In this document: piece by piece, positions 20,024 through 31,811 of the stretch | Layout: each line of letters begins with the position of its first letter | How positions within the stretch are numbered: position 1 is the first letter of the stretch | Origin: Turnera subulata | Taxonomy: Eukaryota > Streptophyta > Magnoliopsida > Malpighiales > Passifloraceae | Direction: 5' to 3' | Length of the DNA stretch: 64,000 bases | NCBI GenBank assembly: GCA_028386065.3 | Contig: JAKUCV010004245.1 | Coordinates: forward strand, 62,001 to 126,000 | Position numbers and translations under genes: made by a program | The notes under the pieces: model-generated | Told to the model about the DNA's origin: nothing | What the model saw: only the letters and a program-made list of their open reading frames with translations | Databases searched by the model: none

Positions 20024-20084
20024 TCTACTAAGCAACTAGGAGGGTAGTTTGCTTTCCGCTGTTAATTAACCATGTTGAATTGCT

Positions 20085-20093
20085 CTATTTATA
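20085..20093 (-). promoter_or_regulatory. TATA box of OMT2
   Basis: TATAAATAG on the minus strand, 62-70 bases upstream of the start codon, at the position matching that of OMT1. Confidence 0.5.
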
Positions 20094-21647
20094 GATCACA
20101 TTCCACTCCCCTGAATTGTGGACCCTAGCTACATCTACTTTCCTGATTATCTAGCCGCAATGGACTGGACTAGACAAGTGGTGTTGTGCGTTCTTAGGCC
20201 GGAATTTGGCGAAATTAATGTGTATTGGATACCAAAGAATCAGAACGTCTTTGCAGGACTCGGCAGTATCAAGCCCACAAATATTCTTTAAATACAAAGT
20301 CCTAAGAAAATTGAAGAGAATTTGCCCTAAAAATGAGCTGGAATTTAGTAGTGTTAATTTTTTTGATACTAATCTAAGAAAGTGAGACTCGAATCCAAAA
20401 CCTCACCTCTCTTGTGCTTTTGACACAAGAGTGCCAATGAAAACTCTTGTTAATTAAAGCTCATGTACTCTTGGCTGGCCTTTCCATGTAAACAAACTTC
20501 AACCATCAGTATACTTAGGCTGCACAGAATTTACTCAAAGGGAATAATAAACTAATCTTCTCATAAAAAATAATTAAATAAATCCAATGTATCAAGTGGA
20601 TACTATTATTTAGTTATCATCATTAGTTGTTGGATAAGTAAAAAGAGGTAGTACGCACAAGGTCTGAAAACATTGAATTCTGTTAAACACTTCAATTGTG
20701 ATGAAAATGGAATCCAATTTTCCAATGTCGGCGACAATGTTGAACACTTTAACTGTGACATGTCACAGGTAGGCTTACGGAAGCACCCACAGCCATAAAA
20801 TCCTTCCCAAGTAAACCCAACAAATATCAAGGAATAGGGTCCAGCTTGCTATGCTTTTGCCAGCGACCTCTTGGTCGGGTTGGCATCAAAGTCCTCCGAC
20901 GTGGGCTCTTAAGATGAACAAAAAATAAAAAAAGCTTGCTATGCTTTGGAGTGGTGCTCAGCCGTTGGTTCTTCACAGGCTGGGATGGGACTTGTCCCTG
21001 CTAGGTTGTTTGTGGTGAGCTGATGCAAGGGATTCTCACACACATATAGGCCACACACGTTGGTGCTTCTTAAGCAAATAAGATCCGTGTGGTTTACATT
21101 TTGTCACGACCCAAGTAATCAATTAGTACATATATAGTGCATATATGGAACTTAATGATCACAAATGATACCCTGCTTTACTAATTTGTAACTTTTATCA
21201 TATCAATGAAAATACCAAATTTTACGTGATAATGCTTTACTTATTATAACTAAAATTACAAATATAATCACTTAAAGGCAATATCTAATTGGAGAAATAA
21301 ACGAATCATAAACACACATGATTTAAAATAGTTGTTTGTTCATTTTAAACAAAGAGTTAAATTTCTAACTTCTATTCTATGTATTGAAAATGCAATATAA
21401 TATTGAGAAGACTACTCCAATATTAAAGAATCCAGCAACACTAAATTTTGAAATTAATATTTTTTGTTTGGCGGATATACAAGGGCATAGAAAAAGAAAA
21501 ACTGTCAACAACTTTGATGGGAGGATAACAAATGGCCACATGCAAAACCATCCAACCAGCCAGGTTGCACCCAACAGGATTAATCAACAAATAGTGACTT
21601 GACCTTCATGTGTAAATTGAAAGAACAGAAAAAGAACAGAAGACATC
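20094..21647. other. OMT2 upstream flank, no gene seen
   Basis: Blocks at 20690-20860 and 21370-21610 match the upstream DNA of OMT1 and OMT3, so this is duplicated flank. One short retro-insertion (20858-20932) lies within it. Confidence 0.6.
20858..20932 (+). mobile_element. 75-bp retro-inserted fragment
   Basis: The 15-bp sequence AGCTTGCTATGCTTT occurs at 20843-20857 and 20933-20947. Between the copies is a 75-bp segment ending in an A-rich tail. The matching OMT1 flank (about 7335-7350) has a single copy and no insert. It looks like a 5'-truncated SINE or similar LINE-mobilised RNA. Confidence 0.65.
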
Positions 21648-21800
21648 ATGTATGACGGTACGTTGATGTTACAAATGATGCCACCTCCTGTTAGTTTTGA
21701 TTTTGTGCATAGTGATGCTAACATTAGTGCTAATTGTATGGCACGGTTGGCCCTATCTTTTTGTTCAAGGCTCACTGTTATTCATGAACCCCCTGACATT
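21648..21800 (+). pseudogene. RNase H-like fragment of a LINE
   Basis: The frame reads SFDFVHSDANISANCMARLA and then IHEPPDIV, the C-terminal pattern of plant RVT_3-type RNase H domains (H...aN..A..lA). It sits immediately in front of LINE2 and belongs to another LINE type, since LINE2 itself ends without an RNase H. Confidence 0.5.
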
Positions 21801-21842
21801 GTATGTAGCTCCCGTACGTTGATGGAACATATATTGCCAACA

Positions 21843-23858
21843 ATGACGGCACGGAAACCTTCCTCTCTTCTCCCAACCATTCCCATGTCCCCCGGCCTAC
21901 CGCAACCCAACTCCATCCCGGCAACCAATCCACCAACAAAGGCGAACCCCTCCCCCCAAAACTCCACCCTCCCTCATCCGCGCCTCTCCTTCCCCACCCC
22001 ACCCAAACACACCACCTCCAACCATACCCTAGCCCACCAGCCTCAAACCCTCCCCAAACCACAGTATCTGTCTAGGTGGAGCAGAAAAAACATTCTTTCA
22101 GGCTTGCAGAACAACCAACTATTGAGCTTCTACGTGGAAAACATACCCTCCTGCTGGTCTCCCTCGGATCTATATGTGGTCCCTGCAAAATTTGGAAATA
22201 TCGTAGATATCTACATCCCAGGGAAACTAGCAAAGAATGGCCGTCGTTTCGGCTTCTTGAGATATAAGCAGGTAATTGATGCAAATCGGGTGATAGCTGG
22301 CATCTCGTCGGTTAACGTCTTTAATGGCAAATTGAAAGCCAACAAGGCGAGGCGCTTGAACGTCGAGGAACGGAAGTTGATTAGGAGGACCTCGGACCAT
22401 TCTCTGCCTAACTCCCAGGTGCAGAATGATAAGTCCTTTGCAGATACAGTGAGGAATGTTGGGACAGCTGCAGTCGACGAGTCGAGAGAAGTCGCAAAGG
22501 GAAGGGGAAGTTTTTCTTTCTCCCCTTGTAAGGACTCTACAAACTGGTTAGACTCCTGTCTCTTTAGAGTTTTATCCACCCCCACAAACCGAGCGAATAT
22601 CTCATCCTCTCTCAAAGCTCACGGTTATTACAACAGTACGGTCAGCGACCTCAGCAGCGACTCCATGCTCATACACTTCCCTACAAAGGTCGCTATGGAG
22701 GATTTTCTGGGCCTTAGTCTAGGTTGGTTCAACCAACACTTCTCTTTGCTTCGCCCTTGGAAGGAGGGAGATTGTTCTACCAACAGGACATGCTAGATGC
22801 GGGTTAGCGGAGTTCCATTACAAGTATGGTGCAAGGAGTTTTTTCAAAGGCTGGTTTTCCAACTCGGTAACCTGGTTAACATGGCGGCTGCCACTGAAGA
22901 TAGGAGCCAGTTGAACTTCGCGTATATTCGGGTTTCTACTACCTTGAAGAATTATATCCAATGGTCCTTCGCTGTTAACGTGTCTGACGTGATTTATGAG
23001 ATTAAGTAGGACGAGATTCCAGAGTCCTTTATCGGCGCCACACAAAACGTGAGCAATATTCATTCAGTTGAGGATTTAATCTCCTTGTCCCCCTCTCGAG
23101 AGATTGGTCATTCAAGTGCCCCAAGTAATCGCCGGCATGACGATCGTCACAGCCAACAGGCACACAGTCTGTTGAAGTCACCGTGCAATTCGGATCCTTT
23201 TAGGCTGATGCATATTATCGAGAATACAAAGGCACACAGTCTCCAATCCCCCGAGCGTAGTCCTAGGAAGCTACCCTCCAAAGTTCTAAGTGCAATTCAA
23301 AGCCAGTTGTCAGATACTGCCTCCTCGTCTTTCTCAAAGAAAGCTGAAATTCCATCTGAACGTGTAACATGCAGTAATAGCTTTGTCTCCCCTATTTCCC
23401 TTCCCAAAAACGTGGGCTCTTCCTCTAGTATTGTCCCATGCTCCATTAGACCTCAGGTCCCCCTTCTAGACAACTCAGTATCAACCCAAAATATATCAGC
23501 CTTCTTAGTCCCATCTACAAAAAGGCCCAATTCGATTGTTAACTCTTCCCACACGAACCTCTCACCTTATCCTTTGAACTGCCCCTCTTTTCAGGCAGAC
23601 TCACACTATTCCCCCTCTCCCTCTATTTCGAACTCCCTCTCCAGACTCATTGAGAGCAAGCTGAGCTTGGCCCTAAGAGCAAAAGAAGTTGTGAAACCAA
23701 AGAAGATGAAAAGAATCAATGCTTGGGGTAGCATATCCTCCTCTGTTGGCGATTCTAACATCCATAGGATTAATGAAAGGCTTAAAATTTACTTCCAGCC
23801 AGAGTCTGAGTCAGAGTCTACCCCTCTTGTGAAGATAAGGTGGAGCAAGCTGTACTAG
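21843..23858 (+). pseudogene. LINE2 ORF1, RRM-containing RNA-binding protein
   Basis: I start at MTARKPSSLLPT (21843). A proline-rich leader is followed by an RRM: SFYVENIPSCWSPSDLY, then RFGFLRYK, around residues 97-150. A second conserved block (RVSGVPLQVWCKEFF) and a serine-rich tail ending RWSKLY follow. In-frame TAG codons at 22794-22796 (probably from a Trp codon) and 23007-23009 split it into three pieces. In related elements this protein packages the LINE RNA. Confidence 0.8.
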
Positions 23859-24018
23859 TTGGAAATCTCATCGGATGGGATGAAAACGGAGATCTACAAG
23901 GAGTCAGGGAATTGGCAGAGGCCCTTATAGTGAAAGACCATGGTGACTGGAGCAAGTCGAAAGCTGAGTCTTGACTTCTTGGCTTCGGTGAATTGATGGT
24001 AGTGTTCCTTTCCATTTT

Positions 24019-27000
24019 ATGTTAAGTCTGGTATCATGGAACGTTAGAGGCATCAATTCCTCTTCTAAACAGAGTCAGGTGCGCCAGCTTGTTCGCAACC
24101 ATTCTGATACGAGCATACGAATCGATCGTAACACATTCCTTCTCTTTTTTATTCTTGTGTGAAACCAAAGTCACTGTTGTTAACAGAAACTTTTGCTATA
24201 AATTATGAGATATCAATAATTTGGATTTTGTGGCAGTGGAGGCAACTGGTAATTCTGGGGGTCTTATGCTTCTCTGGGATTGCAACGTTTTTACTTGTTA
24301 CAAAGCCGCCTATGGTTCTAACTGGGTTTTGGTTGAAGGGAGTTTTGGTGTTGACAAGGTGAATATTTGTATTTGTGGCGTATATTGTCACAGGGATCTA
24401 CAACGTAGAATCGACATGTGGGAGGAGTTAGCCAGCATGAAGCTTCCTTCCAATCCCCTTGGTTGGTAATCGGGGACTTTAACGAGACACTGAATCCGGA
24501 GGATAGAAAAAGCGGCCGTATTTGTAATCGAGGCGCCAGAGCTTTAAGAAGGTTCATGTCTGCTCTGAATCTTATGGAGTTTAATCTCTCTGATAGGAGA
24601 TTCACTTGGTCAAATAAGTTAAGGGCTAGTAGGATAAATCGAGCTATGGCAGAAGGAGAATGGTCGTTGAGATTTCCAACCATCAATCTTAAATCAGGTT
24701 GGCGACATTCCTCGGATCACTGGCCACTTATTCTCTCACAGGAGAAAGTAGTCTGGGGCTTTCGCCCTTTCCTTTTCTTGCCCTGCTGGTGGTTGCATCC
24801 CAGATTCCCAGAAATGCTACAGAAGATGTGGGCGGATATTGAAGATAAGCTTCCAGCGAAGCACTGCTTGCTAAGGAAATTGGGCTCACTTCGCAAGAAG
24901 CTGGCAGATTGGAACAGGGTATCCTTCGAAAATGTAGAAAAGGATTTGGCCTCTATTCAAACAGTTATTGAGAATTTTGATTTGATCGCAGAATCACGGG
25001 ATCTCTCTCCGATTAAGGCAGAAAGGCTCCACGATACCAGGGAGCAATTCAGGTTAAAATCTAAGCAGGCCGAAGTAATCTGGAGCCAGAAATCTAGGGT
25101 AAGCTGGGCTAAGTTGGGGGATAGAAATACGCGCTTTTTTCATCTATGTGCAGCTTCTCGTGGAAGAAGAAACCATATTTCATCTATTCAAGTAGAAGGC
25201 GTTGTATTCACTAATCCGGAGGAGATCAAGTGAGAGGCAATTAGTTTTTTCAAGGAACTATATTCGGAGCAGGATTGCCATAGACCTTCCATTGGAAGTT
25301 TGCCACTACCAAGCTTAGATCCATTCGTAGCTATGAATCTCGAGCTGCCGGTGTCTTTGGAGGAGATAAAGAACGCTGCGTGGTCCTGTGATGGGTCCAA
25401 AGCCTCCGGACCCGATGGTTTTGGGCTGTCTTTTTATAAAAAAAGTTGGGATCTCTTAAAGATTGACCTGTACGATCTGACCAGCTTTTTCTTTAAAGAG
25501 GGTCACTTGCCTAAAGGCCTTAACATCACCTATATAACTCTGATCGCTAAACGAAAGGATGCTGCCTCACTCGATGAAGTCAGGCCTATTACGCTGGTGA
25601 GCGGGATTTATAAGATTATCTCAAAAATCTTATCCTCCTGTTTGAGAACAGTGATACCAAACATTATTGGAAAAAAGACAGTTTGCATTTATCCAAGGAA
25701 GGAACATTCTCGATGGAGCTTATCTAGCTACGGAAATTGTTCACTCTCTTCGGAAGGAGAGACGAAAGACTGTGGTTTGGAAACTTGATTTTAGGAAGGC
25801 GTATGACTCAATATCGTGGCCTTATCTGTTTGAGGTGATGAAGAAGATGGGCTTCGGGATGGATATCCTGGATAAAGGAATGTTTAAAGTCCTCCGTTTT
25901 GGCAATCTTAATTGATGGATCACCCTCTAGCGAGTTTCAGATGAAGAGGGGGCTGAAACAAGGCGATCTCCTCTCCCCGTTTCTTTTCATTATTGCTGCC
26001 GAAGGTCTGAACATTATGATATCTCAAGCTATATCCAAAGTATTGATAAAGGAATTAAAATTGCATGATATCTCGGTGAATTTACTTCAATATGCCGATG
26101 ATAGTCTCCTCTTCGCTGATGATGATATGGAAAACCTCTTAAATTGGAAGAGGGTGCTGAGATGTTTCAAGATGTTGTCGGGTTTGAGTATAAACTTCTA
26201 TAAAAGTGGCCTGGCCGAATTGAATAATAGAGAGGATCGGGTTGAATACCTTGCTGATCGTCTTCACTGCAAGGTAGAGAAATTACCGTCAAGTACCTTG
26301 GGCTACCGTTGGGGGCGAACATGAAAAGGGCAGAAAATTAGAGACCGGTTATTTATAAATTCCAGTCGAAGCTGAAAGCGTGGAAATCAAAATTCTTATC
26401 GATCGCTGGCAGAATCACTCTTATCAAATCAGTTTTATCTGCCCTCCCTCTTTATTTTTTGTCTATTTTCAGGATCCCTGTTATGGTTGCTAGAAGGATT
26501 ACCCAAATCCAAAGGAGATTTCTGTGGAGTGGTGTCTCTGATCGCAACAAAATTTGCTTCGTGGCCTGGAAAAAGATTGCTATACCAAAGAAGCTAGGAG
26601 GGCTGGGCATCGAGGATATTCTAGTAAAAAATCAAACCCTCCTCTTCAAGTGGTACTGGAAGTTTATTAATAATTACGAAGAGGATTAGTGTGAGTTGGT
26701 TAGAAGAAAGTGTGTTAATCAACCTGCAGCTCTACACCCTGTTTTCAACCTGGACAAAGCTTCTCCCATATGGCGGAACATTGTGCTTATAGGTGTTGTT
26801 TTGAGTCAGCCCAGTCGGTCGCTGAAGGCTCCCCTGCAAATGAAAATAGGTGATGGGAGCAGGTGTAGTTTCTAGTCCGATCCTTGGGCATCCTTTGGCC
26901 CTCTCAAAGCAATATTCCCAAGATTATTCTCTATCTCAAACTTCAAAATGGCTTCTGTGAAGGAGGTCTCCTCTCACTTACGCCCCCTTGAAGAACAGGT

Positions 27001-27739
27001 GAACTCATGGAGAAGGCCATTATATCAGTGGGAGATAGAGGATTGCAAGAAGATAGAGTTGGAACTCAATGGCATTTGCCTAAAGGACTCCCATGTGGAT
27101 CAATGGGTATGGCGATTTTCTAATTTGGTGGAGTACAATGTTAAAGCAGGGGCTGAGTTCGTTTATTCCTCTCCAACTACCAACTGCATCATACATACTG
27201 TCTGGCGTTCTCTTACACCCCCCAAAGTCGGATGTTTTTTATGGCTGATTCTCAATGATGGTATAACCTCAAGAGAAGCTTTATTGAAGAGAGGAATTAT
27301 TGATCAATCCAATGCCTCATGTCCTCTTTATGGTAATCACATTGAATCCCCCAGTCATCTTTTTCTCCACTACTCCTTCTCTTGGAAGGTCTGGCAAAGA
27401 ATCTGCAAATGGTGGGGGCTTTCTTGGGTGATCCCTAATTCTATCGAATGCTGGTTGGACAACTGGGAGGGGGCCATTCAGGCAACTTCTTCTCACCCAG
27501 TATGGTGCACTATCGGATATGCTACATTTTGGTCGATATGGCTTGCAAGGAACAACCTTGTTTTTAATAACAAGGTGCCACAAGAGGATTCAATTTTTGA
27601 TATCATTATAACAAGAGCCACCTGGTGGTTCAAGTCAAAATTCAACAGTTTTCCCTACAACTCCAACGCAACTCTGGTTTTCGCTGAATGTTTCAAGAAT
27701 TGGAATCCCTCAAGGAGAACTCCATCTCGCATGCTCTAA
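24019..27739 (+). pseudogene. LINE2 ORF2, endonuclease/reverse transcriptase
   Basis: The start MLSLVSWNVRGI is at 24019. AP-endonuclease landmarks: SWNVRG, CETK near 24160, WLVIGDFNETLN near 24465 and SSDHWPLIL near 24716. The RT shows SKASGPDGFGLSFYKK, FRKAYDS, RGLKQGDLLSPFLF and QYADDSLLFADD (near 26090). The zf-RVT-like end has DGITSREALLKRG and SHLFLHYSFSWKVW. Frameshifts occur near 24160, 24460, 25670 and 25900, with stops near 25233, 26340 and 26689, so it is inactive. Confidence 0.85.
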
Positions 27740-28110
27740 CCTTCCTATTGCATTCTCTCATGTTTCAGTGGCAGCTAGTTTAGCGGTTCGTATTTTCCCT
27801 TATGTCCACCTGGCACCATAATAGATCGTGATGTGTATCATAGTGCTTCATGACTGAATCTGTGTACTATTCCCTTTTTCATTCAATAAATGACGATTAT
27901 CATCAGAAAAAAAACAACCCATATTATGTCATCCACTTTTTCGTTGTTTCTTGTCGGCAACTTGATAATCTACTATTATATTTATCTGCCAAAAAAGCTA
28001 ATAATACACGATTTTAAACGCATTCTTTAGCGTACTTTTGCCTATAAAGTCACATACTTACCTACCATTAATTAGTTTGAGTCTGTTGATATGTTGATAT
28101 GCCTTGAAGG

Positions 28111-28270
28111 CAGGGGCGCCGCATCGGGGAGGTGGTAACAAGGTACACTATAATCTTGTGCGGTTTATTGATTTTTCGGGTTGAAAATTGGCAAGGGATC
28201 GCGGTTTCGAATCTCGAATTAAATAGATAAATTCGGCCCCTCCTAGAAAAAATTTCTAGATCGGCCCTTG
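28111..28270. mobile_element. hAT-type MITE, 160 bp
   Basis: The ends are CAGGGGCGCCGCATC and, on the opposite strand, CAAGGGCCGATC. The 8-bp flanks CTTGAAGG (28103-28110) and CTTGGAGG (28271-28278) differ by one base. It has no coding capacity. It lies in the 3' flank of OMT3. Confidence 0.65.
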
Positions 28271-28549
28271 CTTGGAGGTAGGCTAGCTTACAATATCAGT
28301 ACAAAGAAAACACCAAAAAAAAAAAACCAGGTTTGATTTGTTTTTTTTAACAACTTAATCACAATTTTGGGCAGATTTGGAAGTACACAGATAGAACTTT
28401 ATAATTCACAAAATTACACACTAAGGCTATCAAGCAAATCCTTAAACTAAATGGAGGCTAAACATATAGGACGACACACTAAATGAGGGTTTGAAAATGG
28501 TCAGAGCATAGAGCATAGTATGATTAGGCTAGAAGCTAACTGGATTTTC

Positions 28550-30243
28550 TTAAGGATAGACTTCAATAAGGGACCTCAATCCCAGTACCGGGGTTATCTT
28601 ATAGTCACCGAAACCAGCTTCACTGAAGAGTTTAGCCCATTCTTTCTTGGTTCTCTCTTGACCCGTTGCCATTACCATCATCAGCATATCAGAGAAGAGC
28701 TGTGACTCAACTAATTTTTCATCCCTTACTTGAGGGTCCAATGTCATATCTATGATAATCACCTTCCCCCTTGTCTTCCCTTGATTGCTTCTTTACATAG
28801 CTTAAGTATCTGCAAGCATTCTTCATCGTTCCAATCATGCAAAATCCACTGCTTCACACATAATTAAGCAACCAAAACAACCATAAAAGAGAAAAAAGCA
28901 ACCATAATTGTTAGAAAGTGAACCTTAGTCCCAAAAGACTTATTTAATACCTACATGAACATGAGCATAAAATTTAGAAGTGCATATCTACTTGCATCAA
29001 ATATTGATTACAACTTTAATTATGTTAGCCTGCTAGCTGACTTATATGCTTAAGGAATACTTTCTAATGGATCCTCATACATAAAGACGCATCATGCTCT
29101 CCCTTTGTAAAAGTATAAAAGTATAGCATGTTACGTTATTTCAATTTACATAAAGAAACAGTGTCCTGTGGTTTTTCCATTGTCTTGTAGTCTTTTTGGT
29201 ATTGTGACTTGACCAGTAAAAGTTCGCTTTATACATAAGTGTGTGTAAAAAGGCCTGTATTAGAAAGTGTATTGCTAGTATTTTTCCAGACGGAGATGAA
29301 GGAGCTACACTAACGGCTCGTTTTGGTTGGGTGTAATCGGATGTAATGGAACGGAATCAAATCGAATCTATGCTGAAATTATTTGGATGGGTGTAATAGG
29401 ATGTATTGGAATGGAATCAAATAGAATCTATAAGTATATACTAATTGTGCATACCTTGAGTAAAATTGCATCTGCCGGTGGTATTGCCTCAAACATGTCT
29501 CCTCCAAGAAATGTCAAGTTCTCACTTCCTTCCAAATCAGCAACCACATGTGGGAGATCCAATACAATGCATTCCATATTTGGAAATTCCTTGGCTATGT
29601 TCTTGGCCAGAGTTCCAGTGCCGCCCCCAACGTCTACCAAAGAACTCAACCCATCAAAAACCCCATTAAAGTCTTTAAGAAGCACGCTTGTCACTAGCCT
29701 AGCATCACTGGCCATAGCTTCATTGAAGAATGCGTTAAGCTTAAGGTCATGGGCAGCATACTCCCAAAATTGCATTCCATGGGCAGTTTGAAATGGAGTT
29801 ACTGACGAGTCACATTTGAACCAGGAGCTGACATGATGCCATGGTTCGATTATGAAAGGGTGAAGCAAAACTTGTAAGTATGGGGTTACACTGAAAGGGT
29901 TGTCCTTAATAAGAAGATGAGAGGCATCTGTGAGGACATAGCCTTCTTCTTCTTCTTGGTGACTCTGCAGGCTGATTCTTTCTCTTGCAAAGAAACCTGA
30001 GTGCACCAAAATTCGCATTAAACGATGGACACAAAGCGTTTTGGTTGGGTGGATAGGGAGAGCATCAATAAGCTCGGGAAGGGTCATTGGTTTTCCATGC
30101 TTGTGGATGATATCTGGTATGTCTAATTGGATTGCACATTTCAAAGACATGGAATTTATGAAGCTGTGTATGTGGTTCCACACATGAGCTTGAGCTCCAA
30201 GTAGCCTTGCATTTTGGGGCTCGTGAGTGTCGTTGGCAGGCAT
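28550..30243 (-). pseudogene. OMT3: O-methyltransferase, exon 2 frameshift
   Basis: Exon 1 is 30243-29455 (263 codons, MPANDTHEPQNARLLGAQ to PADAILLK), fully open, with dimerisation domain and SAM loop (VDVGGGTGTLAK). The GT donor is at 29454-29453; exon 2 is 28848-28550 after a CAG acceptor. Exon 2 starts [11 protein letters not shown] with the catalytic His. A run of five C at 28766-28770, where OMT2 has six, deletes one base and the frame ends shortly after GRQGG. The rest of exon 2 ([11 protein letters not shown]...LRSLIEVYP) is open in the shifted frame. The damage is minimal, so this is a recent pseudogene, an allele, or a sequencing error. Confidence 0.9.
29314..29447. repeat. 60-bp tandem repeat inserted in the OMT3 intron
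   Basis: Units starting TGGGTGTAAT at 29328 and 29388 repeat with period 60 (two copies). The OMT4 intron has no such block at the matching place, near the splice donor. It may be the remnant of a small MITE. Confidence 0.65.
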
Positions 30244-30337
30244 TATTTTACCAAGCAAACAACGACTTACTAGTTGGAGCTCAATGCTTTGATGTGATCA
30301 GATGGGTTCTGCTATGAACTTGCAATGTTGGATTGTT

Positions 30338-30346
30338 CTATTTAAA
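30338..30346 (-). promoter_or_regulatory. altered TATA-like site of OMT3
   Basis: On the minus strand TTTAAATAG stands where OMT1 and OMT2 have TATAAATAG. It is about 100 bases upstream of the start codon. Confidence 0.35.
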
Positions 30347-30700
30347 TGTTGACCAATCAGCCTGCATGAAACATGTGGTTAGTCTGTTTTTCTTTTCCTT
30401 TTTTTTTTCCGAAAAAACATGTGGTTAGTTGAAAATAAGGTTTCCACAGCCTTAGAATTGTCCAAAAATAAATCCAACAAGGATGAAGAGATTCCTGAAA
30501 TTCCTGAAAGATTGTCAAACCCTGGGAATCTAATAAAAGTTTTGAAATTAATACTTTCCTTTGATGGATACAAGGGCTATGAAAACAAACAACTATCCTC
30601 AACTTTGAATGGAGGAAAACAAATGGCCACTAAATTATCAGCCATGCACCCCAAGAAAATTAATCAACAAACAGTGACGTGACCTTCATTTCTAACTTCG

Positions 30701-30970
30701 TTTTTTTTTTGGGTACAAATGGTGGGTCAAAGCCCTTATATTATATAGAAGAAATAAAGCAATGACCCAACCATGTTAAATTGGAAAAGATTCAAAATGA
30801 GAGGAGGAGGAACATCCAAATAATGCAATCCAAGAGCATAACCTTGGGCCAGGCTAGCCACTCTATTAGACTGACAATAAACATGGCGGACCACACCCGC
30901 ACCACCCACTGATAGCTCACATGGACAACCTATTGTTGCCCAAAATGGAAAAAGACTTCTTGTGTGATAC
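30701..30970 (-). pseudogene. 3' end of an RNase H-type LINE
   Basis: On the minus strand the sequence reads VRHVYCQSNRVASLAQGYAL and then DVPPPLI, the end of an RVT_3-type RNase H. A short 3' UTR and a poly(A) follow, seen as ten T at 30701-30710. It is 5'-truncated and lies between the OMT3 upstream flank and the OMT4 3' flank. Confidence 0.6.
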
Positions 30971-31811
30971 TGATAGTACGTTGATAGAACTGGGCCTCAA
31001 CCATATGTTATTTATCCTAATGGAATATTCTATTATAGATTTTTTTTTTTAAGAATAAAGTTTAGACTGAGGAGGTCCTTTAATACAGAGCTAAGGCAAA
31101 CTGTAGGGTTTTAACAAGCGTTTATAATGATATTTATGGATTATTTACTAGAAGGGACGATCTGTGAGATTCAAACACTCAACAAGAATACTGAATCAAT
31201 CTCAACCAACTAAGTCAATCCTGATAGATTGATCTATGACAGATTAATGGTATATCAAATACGATTATAAATATTTTTTGGTATTAAGAAGAACAAAATT
31301 TTTAGTACCGGATTATATTAGCAACTATTCTAATTTAAGGCCGGCCAAGACTTTTTTTAAGGAGAACCCATCCATCACTCTCTACTGATCAGAGATATCA
31401 ATTTTTGTGATTCCTTATCATGCTTTGTTGCCTATTAATTTAGAACACTTCATATGTCTATAAAAGTGGACTGGTTTAGAATACTCAGAAACAAAAAGAA
31501 AAGGGAAATGTAACAACCAAGTTTTAACATTATTTGTCTTTTCTAACAAATAATGATCATACGGGCAAATTAATCACTATTTTCAGCTGATCTGAAAGTA
31601 CACAGATAGAACTCTGTCTGTCACAAAATTGCCAATCGGCAATCAAGCAAACCTGTAAACTAAAAGGAGGGTAAATATATAGGACAAACGAAATGAAGTT
31701 CTTTTTCTATTTTCTTTTTGTTGATATGTTTTTATTATTTTTTGAAACGAAATGATTCTTTGTAAATGGTCCAAACATAGGATGATTTGACTGGAAGCTA
31801 ACTGGATTTTC
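30971..31811. other. OMT4 3' flank, no gene seen
   Basis: AT-rich. The last 230 bases resemble the 3' flanks of OMT2 and OMT3 and include the probable OMT4 3' UTR. No other feature is recognisable. Confidence 0.55.

Larger units (their letters stand above)
21801..27914 (+). mobile_element. LINE2: near full-length, decayed L1-type LINE
   Basis: ORF1 (21843-23858) and ORF2 (24019-27739) are followed by a 3' UTR with AATAAA (near 27884) and a short poly(A) (27907-27914). It is the most complete LINE here and serves as the reference for LINE1, LINE3 and LINE4. I could not define a target duplication or the exact 5' end. It lies between the OMT2 upstream flank and the OMT3 3' end. Confidence 0.85.

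Noticed and set aside
21659..21825. GTACGTTGATG repeat as the LINE2 target duplication
   Set aside because: The copies (21658 and 21814) both lie on the 5' side and no copy follows the LINE2 poly(A). A third partial match at 30976 suggests coincidence.
29327..29447. CRISPR-like repeat
   Set aside because: Only two direct 60-bp units without spacers, in a plant intron.
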